A stretch of 64,000 nucleotides of DNA from Gallibacterium salpingitidis (GCF_001678495.1 NZ_JTJL01000001.1:62001-126000), one strand, 5' to 3'; positions 18,210-28,265 are shown, numbered from the stretch's first letter. A program made the numbers and translations. The notes: generated from the letters alone by a model not told the origin.

Positions 18210-18725
18210 TTAGAACGGCATATCATCATCAAATGCAACATCTGGGTTTGCTGCTGGAGCTGGTTGTGGAGCAGCTGCCGGTTTTGGTGCGGCAAATTGA
18301 TTATTTTGCGGCTGTGTGTAACCTGTATTTGCTGGTGCGAATTGATTTTGTGCTATCGGTGCAGCAGACATATCAGCGCCCATTCTATCATTACGACTAT
18401 CTAACATTTGCAAGGTATCTGCATGGATTTCGGTAGAATAACGATCTTGTCCGTTTTGATCTTGCCATTTGCGGGTACGGATTTTTCCCTCAACGTAAAC
18501 TTTTGAGCCTTTACGCAAGTATTGTCCTGCGATTTCCGCTAAGCGACGGAACAATACGATACGGTGCCATTCTGTGATTTCACGCCATTCCCCAGATTGT
18601 CTGTCCTGCCAGCGTTCACTGGTTGCGACACTAATATTGGCAACAGCATCACCGTTAGCAAAGGTTCTTAATTCAGGATCGTTCCCTAAATTACCTACAA
18701 TAATGACTTTATTAACTCCTGCCAT
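18210..18725 (-). CDS. ssb: Single-stranded DNA-binding protein
   Basis: SSB of 171 residues. The OB fold is at residues 1-110 ([20 protein letters not shown], then [28 protein letters not shown]), followed by a Gln/Pro/Ala-rich linker and the acidic tip DDDMPF that recruits repair and replication partners. In most gammaproteobacteria ssb lies divergent from uvrA and shares its SOS control region. Here a LexA-box-like site lies about 107 bp upstream, but uvrA is 19 kb away. Confidence 0.97.
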   Translation of the reverse strand: MAGVNKVIIVGNLGNDPELRTFANGDAVANISVATSERWQDRQSGEWREITEWHRIVLFRRLAEIAGQYLRKGSKVYVEGKIRTRKWQDQNGQDRYSTEIHADTLQMLDSRNDRMGADMSAAPIAQNQFAPANTGYTQPQNNQFAAPKPAAAPQPAPAANPDVAFDDDMPF

Positions 18726-18828
18726 AAATATCCTCTAAAATAAAGTTGGTTAATCTCTTGGTTATAATTAGTAAACATAACCTACGCGGGTAATATTCTA
18801 CTATAAATTGTCTCTGAAAAAATAAAAG

Positions 18829-18875
18829 ATACTGGATATTTGCCCAGTTTTGCCAATTTTGCGATCAGTATCGAG
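18829..18875. repeat. Direct repeat, ssb-side copy (partner at 38058-38104)
   Basis: A 47-bp segment that matches 38058-38104 at 37 of 47 positions without gaps, including the LexA box and the downstream GATATTTGC, ATTTTGCGAT and TCGAG blocks. The two copies flank the whole 19-kb accessory block, one beside ssb and one beside uvrA. Confidence 0.75.
18832..18847. promoter_or_regulatory. LexA (SOS) box near ssb
   Basis: CTGGATATTTGCCCAG fits CTG-N10-CAG. It is somewhat weaker in the AT-rich centre than the uvrA box (CTGTATATTTGCACAG). It lies 107 bp upstream of the ssb start. Confidence 0.6.
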
Positions 18876-19039
18876 ATTTGATTGGTTTTCCATCTTGGTT
18901 GATAAAATTTGTTAACAATATTTTGCAATTTTGTATTGCACGAATGGTTTTTTGTGCTAATTTTTATAACGTGTTGATGATTTTTTGTCACACACTACGG
19001 TCATAACATGTTTTAGTTCTTTATGTTGTGGTGGTTAAA

Positions 19040-19953
19040 ATGAAGTTACCTCCTCTTGAAGCCCTACGTTATTTTGAAGTTGTCGCACGCCATTTGAGTT
19101 TTACGCAAGCGGCGGATGAATTGTGTGTCTCGCAAAGTGCAGTAAGTCAGAAAATCTTACTGTTAGAAAATCGCTTAGGTTATAAATTATTCCATCGTAA
19201 ACCACGCCAATTGACGTTAAGCCGCGAAGGTAGTGAGCTATTACGTCATGTTATTTTGGCGTTTGATCAGTTACAGCAAGCAATGCAGCATATTTCTGAT
19301 ATTCAGCAAATTAGATCGATTGATTTGTATTGTATGCCCTCAATGGCCAGCTGTTGGTTGATGCCATATTTACAGGATTTGTATGTCTCCTGCCCTGAAA
19401 TTAGTTTGAATTTGGTTGTGGATACTTGCGAGCCGAATTTTCGTGATGATGCGATTGATGTTGCGTTATGCCATGGTTATGGCGATATGCCGAGTATGCT
19501 GAAACAATTTTTATTGCATGATTATATTTATTCAGTGGTGAGTAAAACGCTATTTGAAAAATATGATTGTGATCTAGAGCGTTGTTTGCAGCAAATTCCG
19601 TTATTACATGACTCCTTACCACAACCACTTCTTGGCGGCAATGGGCTTTATATCATGGTAAAAATATTGATACACAAGCAGGACATCGTTACAACCGCGC
19701 AGATTTAATTATGCAAGCTGCAATTGATGGGCAAGGGCTGGCGTTAGCAAGGCATGTGTTAGTTGCACGTGATGTGGCAGCTGGAAAATTAGTGCCGCTT
19801 TATCCAGATAGTATTCAAGATCAAAGTGTCTATTTGGTTTGCCAAAAAGCATGATTAGAAAAACCTCATGTTCATCAATTTGCCGAATGGATTGTTGCGA
19901 AAGCAAAATCATTTGAACAAGAATATTCTGTGGACAAACTACTGCATCAATAA
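19040..19953 (+). pseudogene. LysR-family regulator (GcvA-like), broken
   Basis: The N-terminal helix-turn-helix is intact (LPPLEALRYFEVVARHLSFT, then AVSQKILLLENRLGYKLFHR) and resembles the GcvA subgroup. The open frame ends at 19708. From about 19640 the homologous reading continues in another frame (RYYHGKNIDTQAGHRYNRAD, then MQAAIDGQGLALARHVLVAR), contains an in-frame TGA at 19852-19854, and reaches a natural stop at 19951-19953. So one frameshift and one nonsense change are visible. It precedes the truncated creatinase gene in the same direction, and was perhaps its regulator. Confidence 0.8.
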
Positions 19954-20052
19954 GAATAATTTATTGTTAAATAAGAATTCATAATTTGAATGACATCTGC
20001 ATATTTTGTAAAACATTCATTAACCATTAATCACAAACAAGAGGTTTTTACT

Positions 20053-20679
20053 ATGAATATGCAGGATGTTATTGAAATCAGAAACGGGGCTAAAGTAAAA
20101 GGCACGTTTTCACCACAAGAGATGAATCGTCGTTTGACCTCATTACGTCAAGTAATGAAGAATAAAAATCTCGATGCTGTGATTTTAACTTCTTACCATA
20201 ATGTGAACTATTTTAGCGATTATCTATATTATTCGTTTGGCAGACCTTTTGCGCTTGTGGTGACACAAGATTGTTCAGTAACTGTTACCACGAATATTGA
20301 TGGTGGCTTAGGCTATCGTCGTAGTTTTGGCGAAAATATTATTTACACCGATTGGCGTCGTAATAACTTTTATCGAGCGATTAAAACAATTCTGCCACAA
20401 GATAAATTGCGTTTAGGTTTCGAAGAAGATCAGCTCCCTTTGCAATCATTAAATCTATTGAAAACTTTTTATCCAGGCTCAGAGTTTTTCGATGTTGCAA
20501 TGGATTTAATGTTTAATCGTATGATTAAGTCAGATGAAGAGATCGCATTGATTAAAAATGGTGCCAGAATATCCTGCCCATTTTATTCTGGATGTGCTGG
20601 TTTTGTTCTTTCTGGTCTTATCCTTAAATTTATCCACCACTTAGATAAACGGCTAATTCCACCTAAAGCAAGAGAATAA
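20053..20679 (+). pseudogene. Creatinase (creatine amidinohydrolase), 3' part lost to an IS fragment
   Basis: Residues 1 to about 173 closely resemble the N-terminal domain of bacterial creatinase, an M24-fold enzyme that hydrolyses creatine to sarcosine and urea. Recognisable segments are IRNGAKVKGTFSPQEMNRR, TSYHNVNYFSDYLYYSFGRP, NIDGGLGYRRSFGENIIYTD and FNRMIKSDEEIALIKNGARI. Then the frame runs into IS481-derived DNA and ends at 20679. The C-terminal pita-bread catalytic domain is missing, so the product cannot be active. The start at 20053 has AAGAGG upstream. Confidence 0.8.
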
Positions 20680-20812
20680 AAGGGCGTCCCATTGTCTGAG
20701 CGAATCACCCAAGGTAAATCATACTCTTCAAATAAGCATTCAAATTGTTACTTGACTAAATTTGACTGTAGATGAGGTAACGCATGGCATAACGACAGTA
20801 GTTTGATATAGA
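20574..20812 (-). mobile_element. Internal fragment of an IS481-family transposase
   Basis: The minus strand reads as the DDE core in one frame (LPWVIRSDNGTPFYSLALGG, then ISRLSKWWINLRIRPERT), with stop codons where homologues have sense codons. It is clearly similar at the DNA level to 37206-37440 in the larger remnant, in the same orientation. Both IS ends are missing: one side is fused to creatinase, the other abuts the end of the aryl polyene operon. Confidence 0.8.
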
Positions 20813-20820
20813 TAAAAAAT

Positions 20821-23124
20821 TTATTTGTTGTGGCAATGTACTTTAAGAACTAGTGGGATAAAAATAAACACAGTACTAATACCAATACATAATACGGTGG
20901 CAAAACTAACCAATGCTTGTGTTTCACTTAGCATCAATAAACCAAAGGATAATAATGTAGTAAGTGCAGAAAGAATAATTGCAACAAAGGCTGACAATGT
21001 ATTGTTATTCATTTGATCTGCAAACTGTTTTCCTTGTTTCGCCATAAAAATCCCATAATCAATTCCCATACCAAGCAATAGAATTAATGCTAAGGTGGCA
21101 AAGAGATTAAAATATTGTCCTGTAATTGTGAGTGCTGCGGTAGCGACACTCATCGCTAAAATAAGTACTGCAACAATAGCAAAAGCATAACGCCACGTTA
21201 AAAACCACGAAAGTAAAAGAAATACAACAACAATACTAAATAATAATATATATAAAATACCTTCTCGACTTTGCTGAAATAGATTACTCCATTCTTCGGT
21301 AATATTATGATAGCTAACATCAATTTGTTGATCGGCAATTACTTTACTAAGTTTACTATTACTTTTAGTAAGCGGAAGTAAAAAATAGTGTTTATTTTGA
21401 TATTGCTGATAAAACTCACTAAAGTTTTTTCCTATGGGGCTGGCTAAAAAATCGGTAAAACTAATCAGCTGTTTTGGATAAGTAGTGATAATTTGTGGGT
21501 TAAATTCACTTAGTTTAGTAGATAGCTGTTGTAAGGTTAGATCCACTTGCTGATAGTTTTGCTGTTGAGTTTCAATATCTTGAATATAGCCATCTAAAGA
21601 AACCGCTGGAATAATTACATTTTGATATTTTTCTTGTCGTAAAAGTGCGGTCAAATTTGTGATATTTTTTAATAGTTGCTCAACAGAGTCTGCTTGCACG
21701 ATAAAATATTGTAATTCATTATTTTGTTGTAATACTCGAGTAATAATTTGTTCATTGGCAAGTAAGGTAGCTGATTTATTTTGCAGTAAGCGAACATCAT
21801 CACTTACTTTCACTTGCAAGGAAAAACAGAGTGATGCGAAAAATAAGATAATAGCGATTGGTACACTCCAACGGCTGTTTTTCCAACCTTGTAGGTAGCT
21901 AGTAAGAGATTGTGCAGAAGAAAATTTTAACGGTTGAATAGTTTGTGTAAATAATGGATAACACAAGATAACAGTGAGTAATGCACCGAATAAGCCAAAA
22001 ATAGCAAAAATTGCCATTTGCTGTAAGATTACGAGAGGTAGTAATAACATTATGGCATAGCAAAGTGCAGTGGTGGCAAACGCTAAAATTAATGCAGAAC
22101 GTAATTCTAAGAGTGTTTGTCGGCTAGATACATTGGCTTTTTCTGGGTAAAAACGGTGAGTAATAAAATGTAAACTGTAATCCGCTGATACACCAATTAA
22201 GCAACTGCTTAGACCTAATGTCAGTAGATGAATTTCACCAAAATAGAGCCAAGTAGCTAAAATTCCAAATAAAACGCCACTCAGTAATGAGAAAACAAGC
22301 AAGCAGAGCGGATAAAAGTGACGGAATGCGAACAATAATAATAAGATAATGCCAATCAGTGAACCAATACCAATAATTTTTATATCTCGTTCAACACTTT
22401 GTGCTGAAGCATCGCTAAAAAATATTGCTCCTCTAGCATAAATTTTACTACCAGTTTCCTGTTCTATTGTTTGCTGGATTTGTTGTAGCTGTTGTACTAG
22501 CTGTGCTTTTTGTGTCAGCCCTTGCGCATTTGTCTTAGCGCGAATTAATAGATAAAAATTACCCTCTGATTGCGCATAAACCCAGCCATCATCAATTTGT
22601 AGTCGTTGTTTTTGTTGCAATAGTTGTTGGCGTGTTAAAAGCAGAGGATCTTGCTGTAATTCATTATTTGAAACGCCTGCAAATGGCGAATAAAGTTGTG
22701 CTTGAATATAGTCAAAATAGGCTTCGGGTTGGCTTAACTTTGCTTGTAATTCAGCAGAAAATAGCATTGCTCGATGGTTAAAAAAGTAGTGTTGCCAATC
22801 TCGTTGTTGTTGCACATTTCGTGCTTGGATATCACTCAGTCCTGTGAGCGTGGCTAGACGAGCAGTAAATTTAGTCGCACTTTGTTTAGCTTGATCAAGC
22901 TGTTTAGCAGAAACTAACCAAATAATAGCATCATTAATAGTGCTAGATAGATGCTTATCCACCTGCGAGGGAATAGCCTCTTTTTTTTGTAAAAGGGTGG
23001 TTAAACTGCTTTCAATTTTTATGTTATGGCTATTTTTAACAAGGATAAATAGTCCTAGTAATAATACTAATAACCAAATTAACGCATTGATTTTATTCTG
23101 TTTTAAACCACTGTTGCTGTTCAT
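20821..23124 (-). CDS. apeM: MMPL/RND-type exporter of the aryl polyene cluster
   Basis: A 767-residue inner-membrane protein with two repeated halves. Each half has one membrane segment, a large periplasmic loop and a five-helix bundle, as in MMPL transporters. Motif-like acidic segments GVSADYSLHF and GMGIDYGIFM lie in equivalent helices. It probably moves the polyene lipid across the inner membrane towards the LolA-like carrier encoded just upstream, whose 3' end overlaps this gene by 32 bp. It is the last gene of the operon. The symbol follows the E. coli aryl polyene naming as I recall it. Confidence 0.85.
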   Translation of the reverse strand: MNSNSGLKQNKINALIWLLVLLLGLFILVKNSHNIKIESSLTTLLQKKEAIPSQVDKHLSSTINDAIIWLVSAKQLDQAKQSATKFTARLATLTGLSDIQARNVQQQRDWQHYFFNHRAMLFSAELQAKLSQPEAYFDYIQAQLYSPFAGVSNNELQQDPLLLTRQQLLQQKQRLQIDDGWVYAQSEGNFYLLIRAKTNAQGLTQKAQLVQQLQQIQQTIEQETGSKIYARGAIFFSDASAQSVERDIKIIGIGSLIGIILLLLFAFRHFYPLCLLVFSLLSGVLFGILATWLYFGEIHLLTLGLSSCLIGVSADYSLHFITHRFYPEKANVSSRQTLLELRSALILAFATTALCYAIMLLLPLVILQQMAIFAIFGLFGALLTVILCYPLFTQTIQPLKFSSAQSLTSYLQGWKNSRWSVPIAIILFFASLCFSLQVKVSDDVRLLQNKSATLLANEQIITRVLQQNNELQYFIVQADSVEQLLKNITNLTALLRQEKYQNVIIPAVSLDGYIQDIETQQQNYQQVDLTLQQLSTKLSEFNPQIITTYPKQLISFTDFLASPIGKNFSEFYQQYQNKHYFLLPLTKSNSKLSKVIADQQIDVSYHNITEEWSNLFQQSREGILYILLFSIVVVFLLLSWFLTWRYAFAIVAVLILAMSVATAALTITGQYFNLFATLALILLLGMGIDYGIFMAKQGKQFADQMNNNTLSAFVAIILSALTTLLSFGLLMLSETQALVSFATVLCIGISTVFIFIPLVLKVHCHNK
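21643..21651 (+). repeat. DNA uptake signal sequence (Hin type)
   Basis: Exact AAGTGCGGT followed by the A/T-rich TCAAATTT typical of extended Haemophilus-type uptake sequences. It lies inside the MMPL exporter gene. Confidence 0.75.
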
Positions 23125-23710
23125 TATTAAGTTTTTCTATTGGCTGACAATGTTCAAAGGTAAGTAATGTGCGATCTTGTTGTTTATCAATAATATCCAC
23201 AACTTGTATATGTTTTTCTCCCTCTAACTTAATTTGTTGGAATAGCTGATTAAAGGGCGACTGTTTTGGTAGTAAAGTAATGAACCACTGTTGTTTATTC
23301 TGCGTTTGTTGGGTGAGCGTGAAGTAGTCAGAAACTGAAGTAAATTGCCCTTGGAAAAGGGAAAATAATAAATTTGTAATATGAAATAACTGTGGTTGTT
23401 CTTGTTCAGAGATCACTTGTTTTTGCTGATTAATAGATTGGATTAATTTATTTGTTGTAATTGCTGTAACTTGAGCAAAGGGTTTTTGTTGAGAAAGTGC
23501 CACACCAATCTGTTGATCTAACACCATTACGCCACTAGCCTTGAGTGGTTTTGCTAAACCGCTTAAAAAGCGTTGCTGTTGAAATTGGCATTGCATTATT
23601 TGTGGAATGGCAAGTTGTTGAGTTATCTGTTGCAATGTTGGTTGTTGAGCTACCACAGCAAATGACATACAACCTAAGCTCAACAAAGCTAAAAAGGTTT
23701 TTATTTTCAC
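23093..23710 (-). CDS. apeL: LolA-like outer-membrane lipoprotein carrier
   Basis: A periplasmic protein of 205 residues with a Sec signal peptide (FLALLSLGCMSFAVVAQQ) and the LolA/LolB-like fold expected from alternating beta strands (FQQQRFLSGLAKPLKASGVM). It probably carries the polyene lipid, or a lipoprotein, across the periplasm. It starts with GTG at 23710 with AAGGAA six bases upstream. It sits between the thioesterase and the MMPL exporter, as in other aryl polyene clusters. Confidence 0.8.
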   Translation of the reverse strand: MKIKTFLALLSLGCMSFAVVAQQPTLQQITQQLAIPQIMQCQFQQQRFLSGLAKPLKASGVMVLDQQIGVALSQQKPFAQVTAITTNKLIQSINQQKQVISEQEQPQLFHITNLLFSLFQGQFTSVSDYFTLTQQTQNKQQWFITLLPKQSPFNQLFQQIKLEGEKHIQVVDIIDKQQDRTLLTFEHCQPIEKLNNEQQQWFKTE

Positions 23711-23724
23711 AAATATTCCTTAAA

Positions 23725-24156
23725 TTATTTTACTAAAAATGACCGTACTTTTTGTTGAAAACAGTCAGGCGTAACAAATTGTAGATGTTTATCGCCTACC
23801 GCCACAGCAACCTGCGTACTACTTGCCTTACATAAAACAGTTTGGCTTGCTTTATCGAAAAAAGTGAAATTTATTTTTACTTGATTTTCATATTCTAATA
23901 AATCAGCTTGTACCTCAAATTGCTGATTGAGCAAGATAGGTTGAATATATTTTATATCTGCTTTTACAATTGGAAATTGGTATCCCTGTTTGATCATTTC
24001 GCCATAGCCAAATCCAATATAATCAAATAGCGCCTCTCTTGCTTGCTCAATAAACTGCCAATAACGCCCGTGCCAAACAACGTGCATAATATCTAAATCT
24101 TGAAAGGCAGGTTTGCAAGCCACTCGCACGTTTAGTAGTACATTATTTTTTCTCAT
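23725..24156 (-). CDS. apeK: 4-hydroxybenzoyl-CoA thioesterase-type hotdog protein
   Basis: A 143-residue acyl thioesterase of the YbgC/4HBT type. The signature VVWHGRYWQFIEQAREALFD holds the active-site region (the classical Asp position reads H-V-V-W-H-G-R-Y). It probably releases or edits thioesters on the aryl polyene ACPs. It begins ten bases after the glycosyltransferase/acyltransferase gene. Confidence 0.82.
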   Translation of the reverse strand: MRKNNVLLNVRVACKPAFQDLDIMHVVWHGRYWQFIEQAREALFDYIGFGYGEMIKQGYQFPIVKADIKYIQPILLNQQFEVQADLLEYENQVKINFTFFDKASQTVLCKASSTQVAVAVGDKHLQFVTPDCFQQKVRSFLVK

Positions 24157-24165
24157 TTTTATGCC

Positions 24166-25842
24166 CTATTTATGCCAAAAATTAAAAAAGTTAAACCATT
24201 CTAATGGTGATTGGCGACAATAATAAGCCAGCCTATCAGCGTATTGTTTGATATATGGTGTGATGGCGTACTGGCGTTCTTGACGAGGTAATTTAATTTT
24301 TTCAGCAAATGGCTCGACATAAATATCAAATTTATCTTTTTGCTCAGGGTTTCTTAGTGCAAAAAGAAGAAAAACTGGCACTTTTAATAAATGCGCAAGA
24401 ATATAAGGACCGTGCGGAAAATAAGCAGGCTTACCAAGAAAATCAACTTGGCTTTCACTACGTTTTTGACTTTCATTTGGTGAAGTTCGATCGCCCACTA
24501 AAACGATAGTATGCCCATTGGCAATACGCTCTTGTAATAGCAGTAACGTGGCTGGCGAAATGCCATCAACTTGTAAAATATCTATTTTATCGTTGGTGGT
24601 TTGATATTGTTGTAATAACTGATTAAAGCGCACTGCGTGCTTGGTAAACACGAGTGCAGTGATTTTTAAATCTGTAATTCTTGAACCCAAAGCACGACTT
24701 AATTCTAAATCGCCTAAATGAGAGCCGATAATTAAACTCTGCTTGAGTTTATTGTGATCAAGATCGTCTGGAGTATGAAAAATCAAATGCTCTCTGCCAA
24801 TATCGCCTTTCCACGCAATCAGTTTATTTAACATCGCCTCAGCAAAATAGCTCAAATGGTTAAAACTGGTTAAAGGCGTTTTATCATTTAAAGTTAGCTG
24901 ATTCTGTTGTACATATTTTGTTAAACGAGCTAAATATTGTTCAGAGGCTTGACGATGTGATTTAGCCACAAGCCAGTAATATAAAATTACTGGTTTTAGT
25001 AATAATCTAAAGCCAGTTTTACCCAATAGGGTATAAATCCATAATAAAATTCGAATACCGATTATTGAACCTGTTTCCTGCATTTTTGACCAATGCTGGG
25101 TGGTTGTTTGTACATTTCTCTTTAATAGTAAAGAGGGAATATGTCGCCAAAATTGTAACAATAAACGAAAGTGCATTTTGCTTAGACGGAGATTGTCATA
25201 CAGCTGATCAAAATGAGAAACTCCGTCTGCTGGATAAATGACCTTGCTTTTAATAAAGTGGATTTGACGATAGTGCCAATAATATTGCACCATTATCTCA
25301 ATATCAAAATCCATACGATTGCCGATAAAATGCTGTCGAATTAAACTCAAGGTATTTTGTACAGGATAGACACGAAAACCACACATACTGTCTTTAATTT
25401 GCAGAGAAAAGGTTTCTAACCATACCCAAATATGCGTTAAATAGCGTCCATAGTAGCGAGCTTTAGGCGCTGATTGATCAAAAACTGGCTGGGCAGATAC
25501 TAATGTATTTGGATTAGATTGTGCGTAGTTCAGCAATTTTTCAAGATCTGCCAAATCGTGCTGACCATCTGCATCAACTTGTAATGCGTGGCTAAAGCCA
25601 TAAATTTCTGCTAAGTAAAGAGCCGTTTTAATCGCTCCACCTTTGCCTAAATTTTGTTGATGGCGGTGCAAAATAAAGTCAAAATGCGGTTGAATTTGTT
25701 GTAATTTTTCAGAGGTTTCAGCATTGGAACAATCATCAACCAGAATAATTGGATATGAATATTGTTGTAACTGCAACAAAACAGGTTCAATAAACTGACC
25801 GTGATTATAACAAGGTATAATAAAGCAAGGACGGTAACTCAT
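24166..25842 (-). CDS. apeJ: Glycosyltransferase 2 / acyltransferase fusion
   Basis: A 558-residue two-domain protein. The N-terminal GT2 domain (PCYNHGQFIEPVLLQLQQYS, LVDDCS, and VDADGQHD with its DxD) spans about residues 1-240. The C-terminal domain resembles lauroyl/lysophospholipid acyltransferases (IIGSHLGDLELSRALGSRIT, then VGDRTSPNES). Such fusions occur in aryl polyene clusters and probably attach the polyene chain to a lipid or sugar carrier. The start overlaps the dehydratase stop by four bases. Confidence 0.85.
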   Translation of the reverse strand: MSYRPCFIIPCYNHGQFIEPVLLQLQQYSYPIILVDDCSNAETSEKLQQIQPHFDFILHRHQQNLGKGGAIKTALYLAEIYGFSHALQVDADGQHDLADLEKLLNYAQSNPNTLVSAQPVFDQSAPKARYYGRYLTHIWVWLETFSLQIKDSMCGFRVYPVQNTLSLIRQHFIGNRMDFDIEIMVQYYWHYRQIHFIKSKVIYPADGVSHFDQLYDNLRLSKMHFRLLLQFWRHIPSLLLKRNVQTTTQHWSKMQETGSIIGIRILLWIYTLLGKTGFRLLLKPVILYYWLVAKSHRQASEQYLARLTKYVQQNQLTLNDKTPLTSFNHLSYFAEAMLNKLIAWKGDIGREHLIFHTPDDLDHNKLKQSLIIGSHLGDLELSRALGSRITDLKITALVFTKHAVRFNQLLQQYQTTNDKIDILQVDGISPATLLLLQERIANGHTIVLVGDRTSPNESQKRSESQVDFLGKPAYFPHGPYILAHLLKVPVFLLFALRNPEQKDKFDIYVEPFAEKIKLPRQERQYAITPYIKQYADRLAYYCRQSPLEWFNFFNFWHK

Positions 25843-26177
25843 AAGGAAAACACTCCACTACTCATACACTCATCTTTTTGTAACCACTTAAAATCTAAGC
25901 GTTTTTTCTCTGGCATATAATCCACTTGTAAATGCAAAGTGCTATTACTCGGAACAATTCGTTGATATTTAATTTGACGAATAGTGGCTTTACTCAATGA
26001 AATTGAGAGAAATTTTTGCACAAACTGATGTACTAAACCGAGTTGTACCACGCCTGCCAAAATAGGAAAATTTGGAAAATGACCTGCAAAATATGGGTAA
26101 TCATTTGAAAAATGACAGCAGAGCGTAAATGTGGTATCTGATTGTGTAATCACTTGATATTTTGGTTCAATAATCAT
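25839..26177 (-). CDS. apeI: ApeI-type 3-hydroxyacyl-ACP dehydratase (hotdog)
   Basis: A short FabA/FabZ-like hotdog protein (112 residues). The active-site region reads HFPNFPILAGVVQLGLVHQF, with the His expected for dehydration. In the E. coli system the ApeI/ApeP pair dehydrates each new 3-hydroxyacyl unit, so the double bond is left unreduced. It overlaps both neighbours by four bases, so translation is coupled. Confidence 0.85.
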   Translation of the reverse strand: MIIEPKYQVITQSDTTFTLCCHFSNDYPYFAGHFPNFPILAGVVQLGLVHQFVQKFLSISLSKATIRQIKYQRIVPSNSTLHLQVDYMPEKKRLDFKWLQKDECMSSGVFSL

Positions 26178-27628
26178 ACAAATAAACGCTCCAGTTGTTT
26201 AATATTTAACTTACCTTGTTCATTTAACGGCATAAAATCCACAATCCGAATACGGCGAGGCAAGGCAATTAATTCAATGCGATTTCTTAATTGTTGGCGT
26301 AATAGTTGTAACGTTTCTTTACTTGATAAATGGCGGTATTGTTCAGTTAATACCACAACTAAGCCGACACTATCTCGTAAATGATCTCTGACGACAAGTG
26401 CTTTCACTTCAGCAATTTCCGCTAATTGTAACGCAATGTTTTCAATTTGTGTTAAAGAAACTCGTTTGTCGGCAATTTTTGCTACACGATCTGCTCGTCC
26501 TAACAACTCAAAGCTATCATCAAATAGATTTACCCGATCCTCCATCGCATACCAATCATCTTGCGGTAGCAGTGGCGATAAAATTTCTAAACACTCTTTG
26601 CTATTTTTGCGGAATTGAATACCTTGTAGTGGATACCAGTGAATACTTGGAAAATATTTGTAGGCGATTGCACCTGTTTCACTTGAGCCATAAAATTCCA
26701 TTACATCACATTGTAGCTGTACTTTAGCTTTTTCGCCTACCTCAAGTGGTAATTTGCCACCTGAGGAATAGACCACTCGTGCTGAAGGGTAGGATAACTT
26801 TTCATCTAAAAATCGTAAAAACGCAGGGCTACTAATTAACGCATAGGATTGGCTAATTTTGCTTAATTGCTCGGGCATAATTAAGCTGTAATCCCAAAAT
26901 GGCATTCGCAATACTAACGGAAAGAAAAGACGATACATCAAACCCAATAGATGATTATGATTTACCGTTGAATACATCACCGTACCACGCAATTTGCCAG
27001 CTAGCAAATCATATTCGATTTGAATTTGCCGATCGAATAATGCGAAGTATTTGTCAATCATTTTTGGCGTGCCTGTACTGCCTGAGGTAAATAAATAGAG
27101 ATCAGGCTGGCGGTTATCAATTTTTGTATAGTCTGTAACTTGATTGTACTCTGCAACGCTGACTAACAAACTTTCAATTTGATCAGATGAAAGTGTTTTT
27201 TCTGGCAAAATTTTTTGAAAATTAACTGCCCTTTTTCCTATTGTTTTAACTTGTTCAGCAAGATCGGTAATATCAGTTAATAACAAGGAAAAATGTTCTT
27301 GTATATCTGCTAGATGTTGTACAGTTTGTAGTGAGGGTAAAATAATTGTACGCCGACAATGAGATACGGCTAATAAAGCACAAACCATTAAAAAACCACT
27401 TTTAAAGATTAATGCAATATTTTGTTGGTTTGACATTGTTTGTAACTGTTGTACAAAATGTGCTGTATATTGTCGCAAATCTTGCCAATTATATTGATAA
27501 TTTTCGCCAAGACAGACAATGTGCTGACTATCTGCATGTGATAAAAGAAGCATTTTTAATGGAACGAGTGACTGCTTATTTGCTACAAATTGTTGCTGTA
27601 ACTGTTGTGATAATTTATCCGTAATCAT
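26174..27628 (-). CDS. apeH: AMP-dependent ligase activating the aryl starter
   Basis: A 484-residue ANL-family adenylating enzyme. The P-loop-like motif is LFTSGSTGTPKMIDK, the A5-type motif is EFYGSSETGAIAY, and the C-terminal hinge region (ELLGRADRVAKIADKRVSL) is present, with a Lys-containing end (LNEQGKLNIKQL). In E. coli the homologue activates 4-hydroxybenzoate and loads it on an ACP; that substrate is inferred here. It stands between the membrane protein and the dehydratase. Confidence 0.86.
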   Translation of the reverse strand: MITDKLSQQLQQQFVANKQSLVPLKMLLLSHADSQHIVCLGENYQYNWQDLRQYTAHFVQQLQTMSNQQNIALIFKSGFLMVCALLAVSHCRRTIILPSLQTVQHLADIQEHFSLLLTDITDLAEQVKTIGKRAVNFQKILPEKTLSSDQIESLLVSVAEYNQVTDYTKIDNRQPDLYLFTSGSTGTPKMIDKYFALFDRQIQIEYDLLAGKLRGTVMYSTVNHNHLLGLMYRLFFPLVLRMPFWDYSLIMPEQLSKISQSYALISSPAFLRFLDEKLSYPSARVVYSSGGKLPLEVGEKAKVQLQCDVMEFYGSSETGAIAYKYFPSIHWYPLQGIQFRKNSKECLEILSPLLPQDDWYAMEDRVNLFDDSFELLGRADRVAKIADKRVSLTQIENIALQLAEIAEVKALVVRDHLRDSVGLVVVLTEQYRHLSSKETLQLLRQQLRNRIELIALPRRIRIVDFMPLNEQGKLNIKQLERLFV

Positions 27629-27650
27629 TAAGATAACCTTTCCAATAATC

Positions 27651-28265
27651 CTAGTCTGAAAAACGTGATTGTTTATAGCGTCTGAATAAATATTCTCCAG
27701 TAAACAGTATCCCCATTAAAACATAACTGATTAAACCGTTATACAGTGTCCACAGTATTAGATCATCGGAATATACAGTATAAAGTGCGATGCTACCATT
27801 TAGGAAAAAAAACAAACTCCAAACTTTGGTTACATTTCGGGTATAACGTACTGCTGTATCTGGCAAGTCTGGCATCTGTAAGCGAGCAAAATGTTCAATA
27901 ATACTCATCTTTTGCCGCAAGCTAAAAGTAAAAAGACTAAATAACAGAATATTCATAAGTACTGGATAAAAAAGTAATGTTGTTTGATTTTTATGTAGTA
28001 ATGATAATAATGCTAGACTTATACCAATTATAGCTGAATAAGCCGCGATCATTTTTAAAGAGAAATTCTTTTTTAATGTTGTTTTTTCTAATACTACCTG
28101 TTGTGGGTGTCTAATGTTTAACCAAAATAAAATACTTCTAATAATGAATAGTAACAATATCCCAATAGCTATCCATTGCAAAGAAAAGTAGGTAAATGCG
28201 AAATAGATAAAAATAGGATAAAGAACAGTAATAAGTGTAAATAATGCTGTGATAAACCTTTTCAC
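27651..28265 (-). CDS. apeG: Membrane protein of the aryl polyene cluster (COG4648-like)
   Basis: A 204-residue integral membrane protein with about six predicted helices and few charged residues (FFFLNGSIALYTVY, then YNGLISYVLMGILFTGEYLFRR). It starts with GTG at 28265. Homologues with unknown biochemical role occur at this position between the ACP genes and the ligase gene in aryl polyene clusters. The identification rests mostly on position and hydrophobicity. Confidence 0.7.
   Translation of the reverse strand: MKRFITALFTLITVLYPIFIYFAFTYFSLQWIAIGILLLFIIRSILFWLNIRHPQQVVLEKTTLKKNFSLKMIAAYSAIIGISLALLSLLHKNQTTLLFYPVLMNILLFSLFTFSLRQKMSIIEHFARLQMPDLPDTAVRYTRNVTKVWSLFFFLNGSIALYTVYSDDLILWTLYNGLISYVLMGILFTGEYLFRRYKQSRFSD

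Noticed and set aside
20053..20679. The truncated M24-like gene as a functional Xaa-Pro aminopeptidase.
   Set aside because: The metal-binding catalytic domain is absent, and the N-terminal motifs resemble creatinase more than prolidase.
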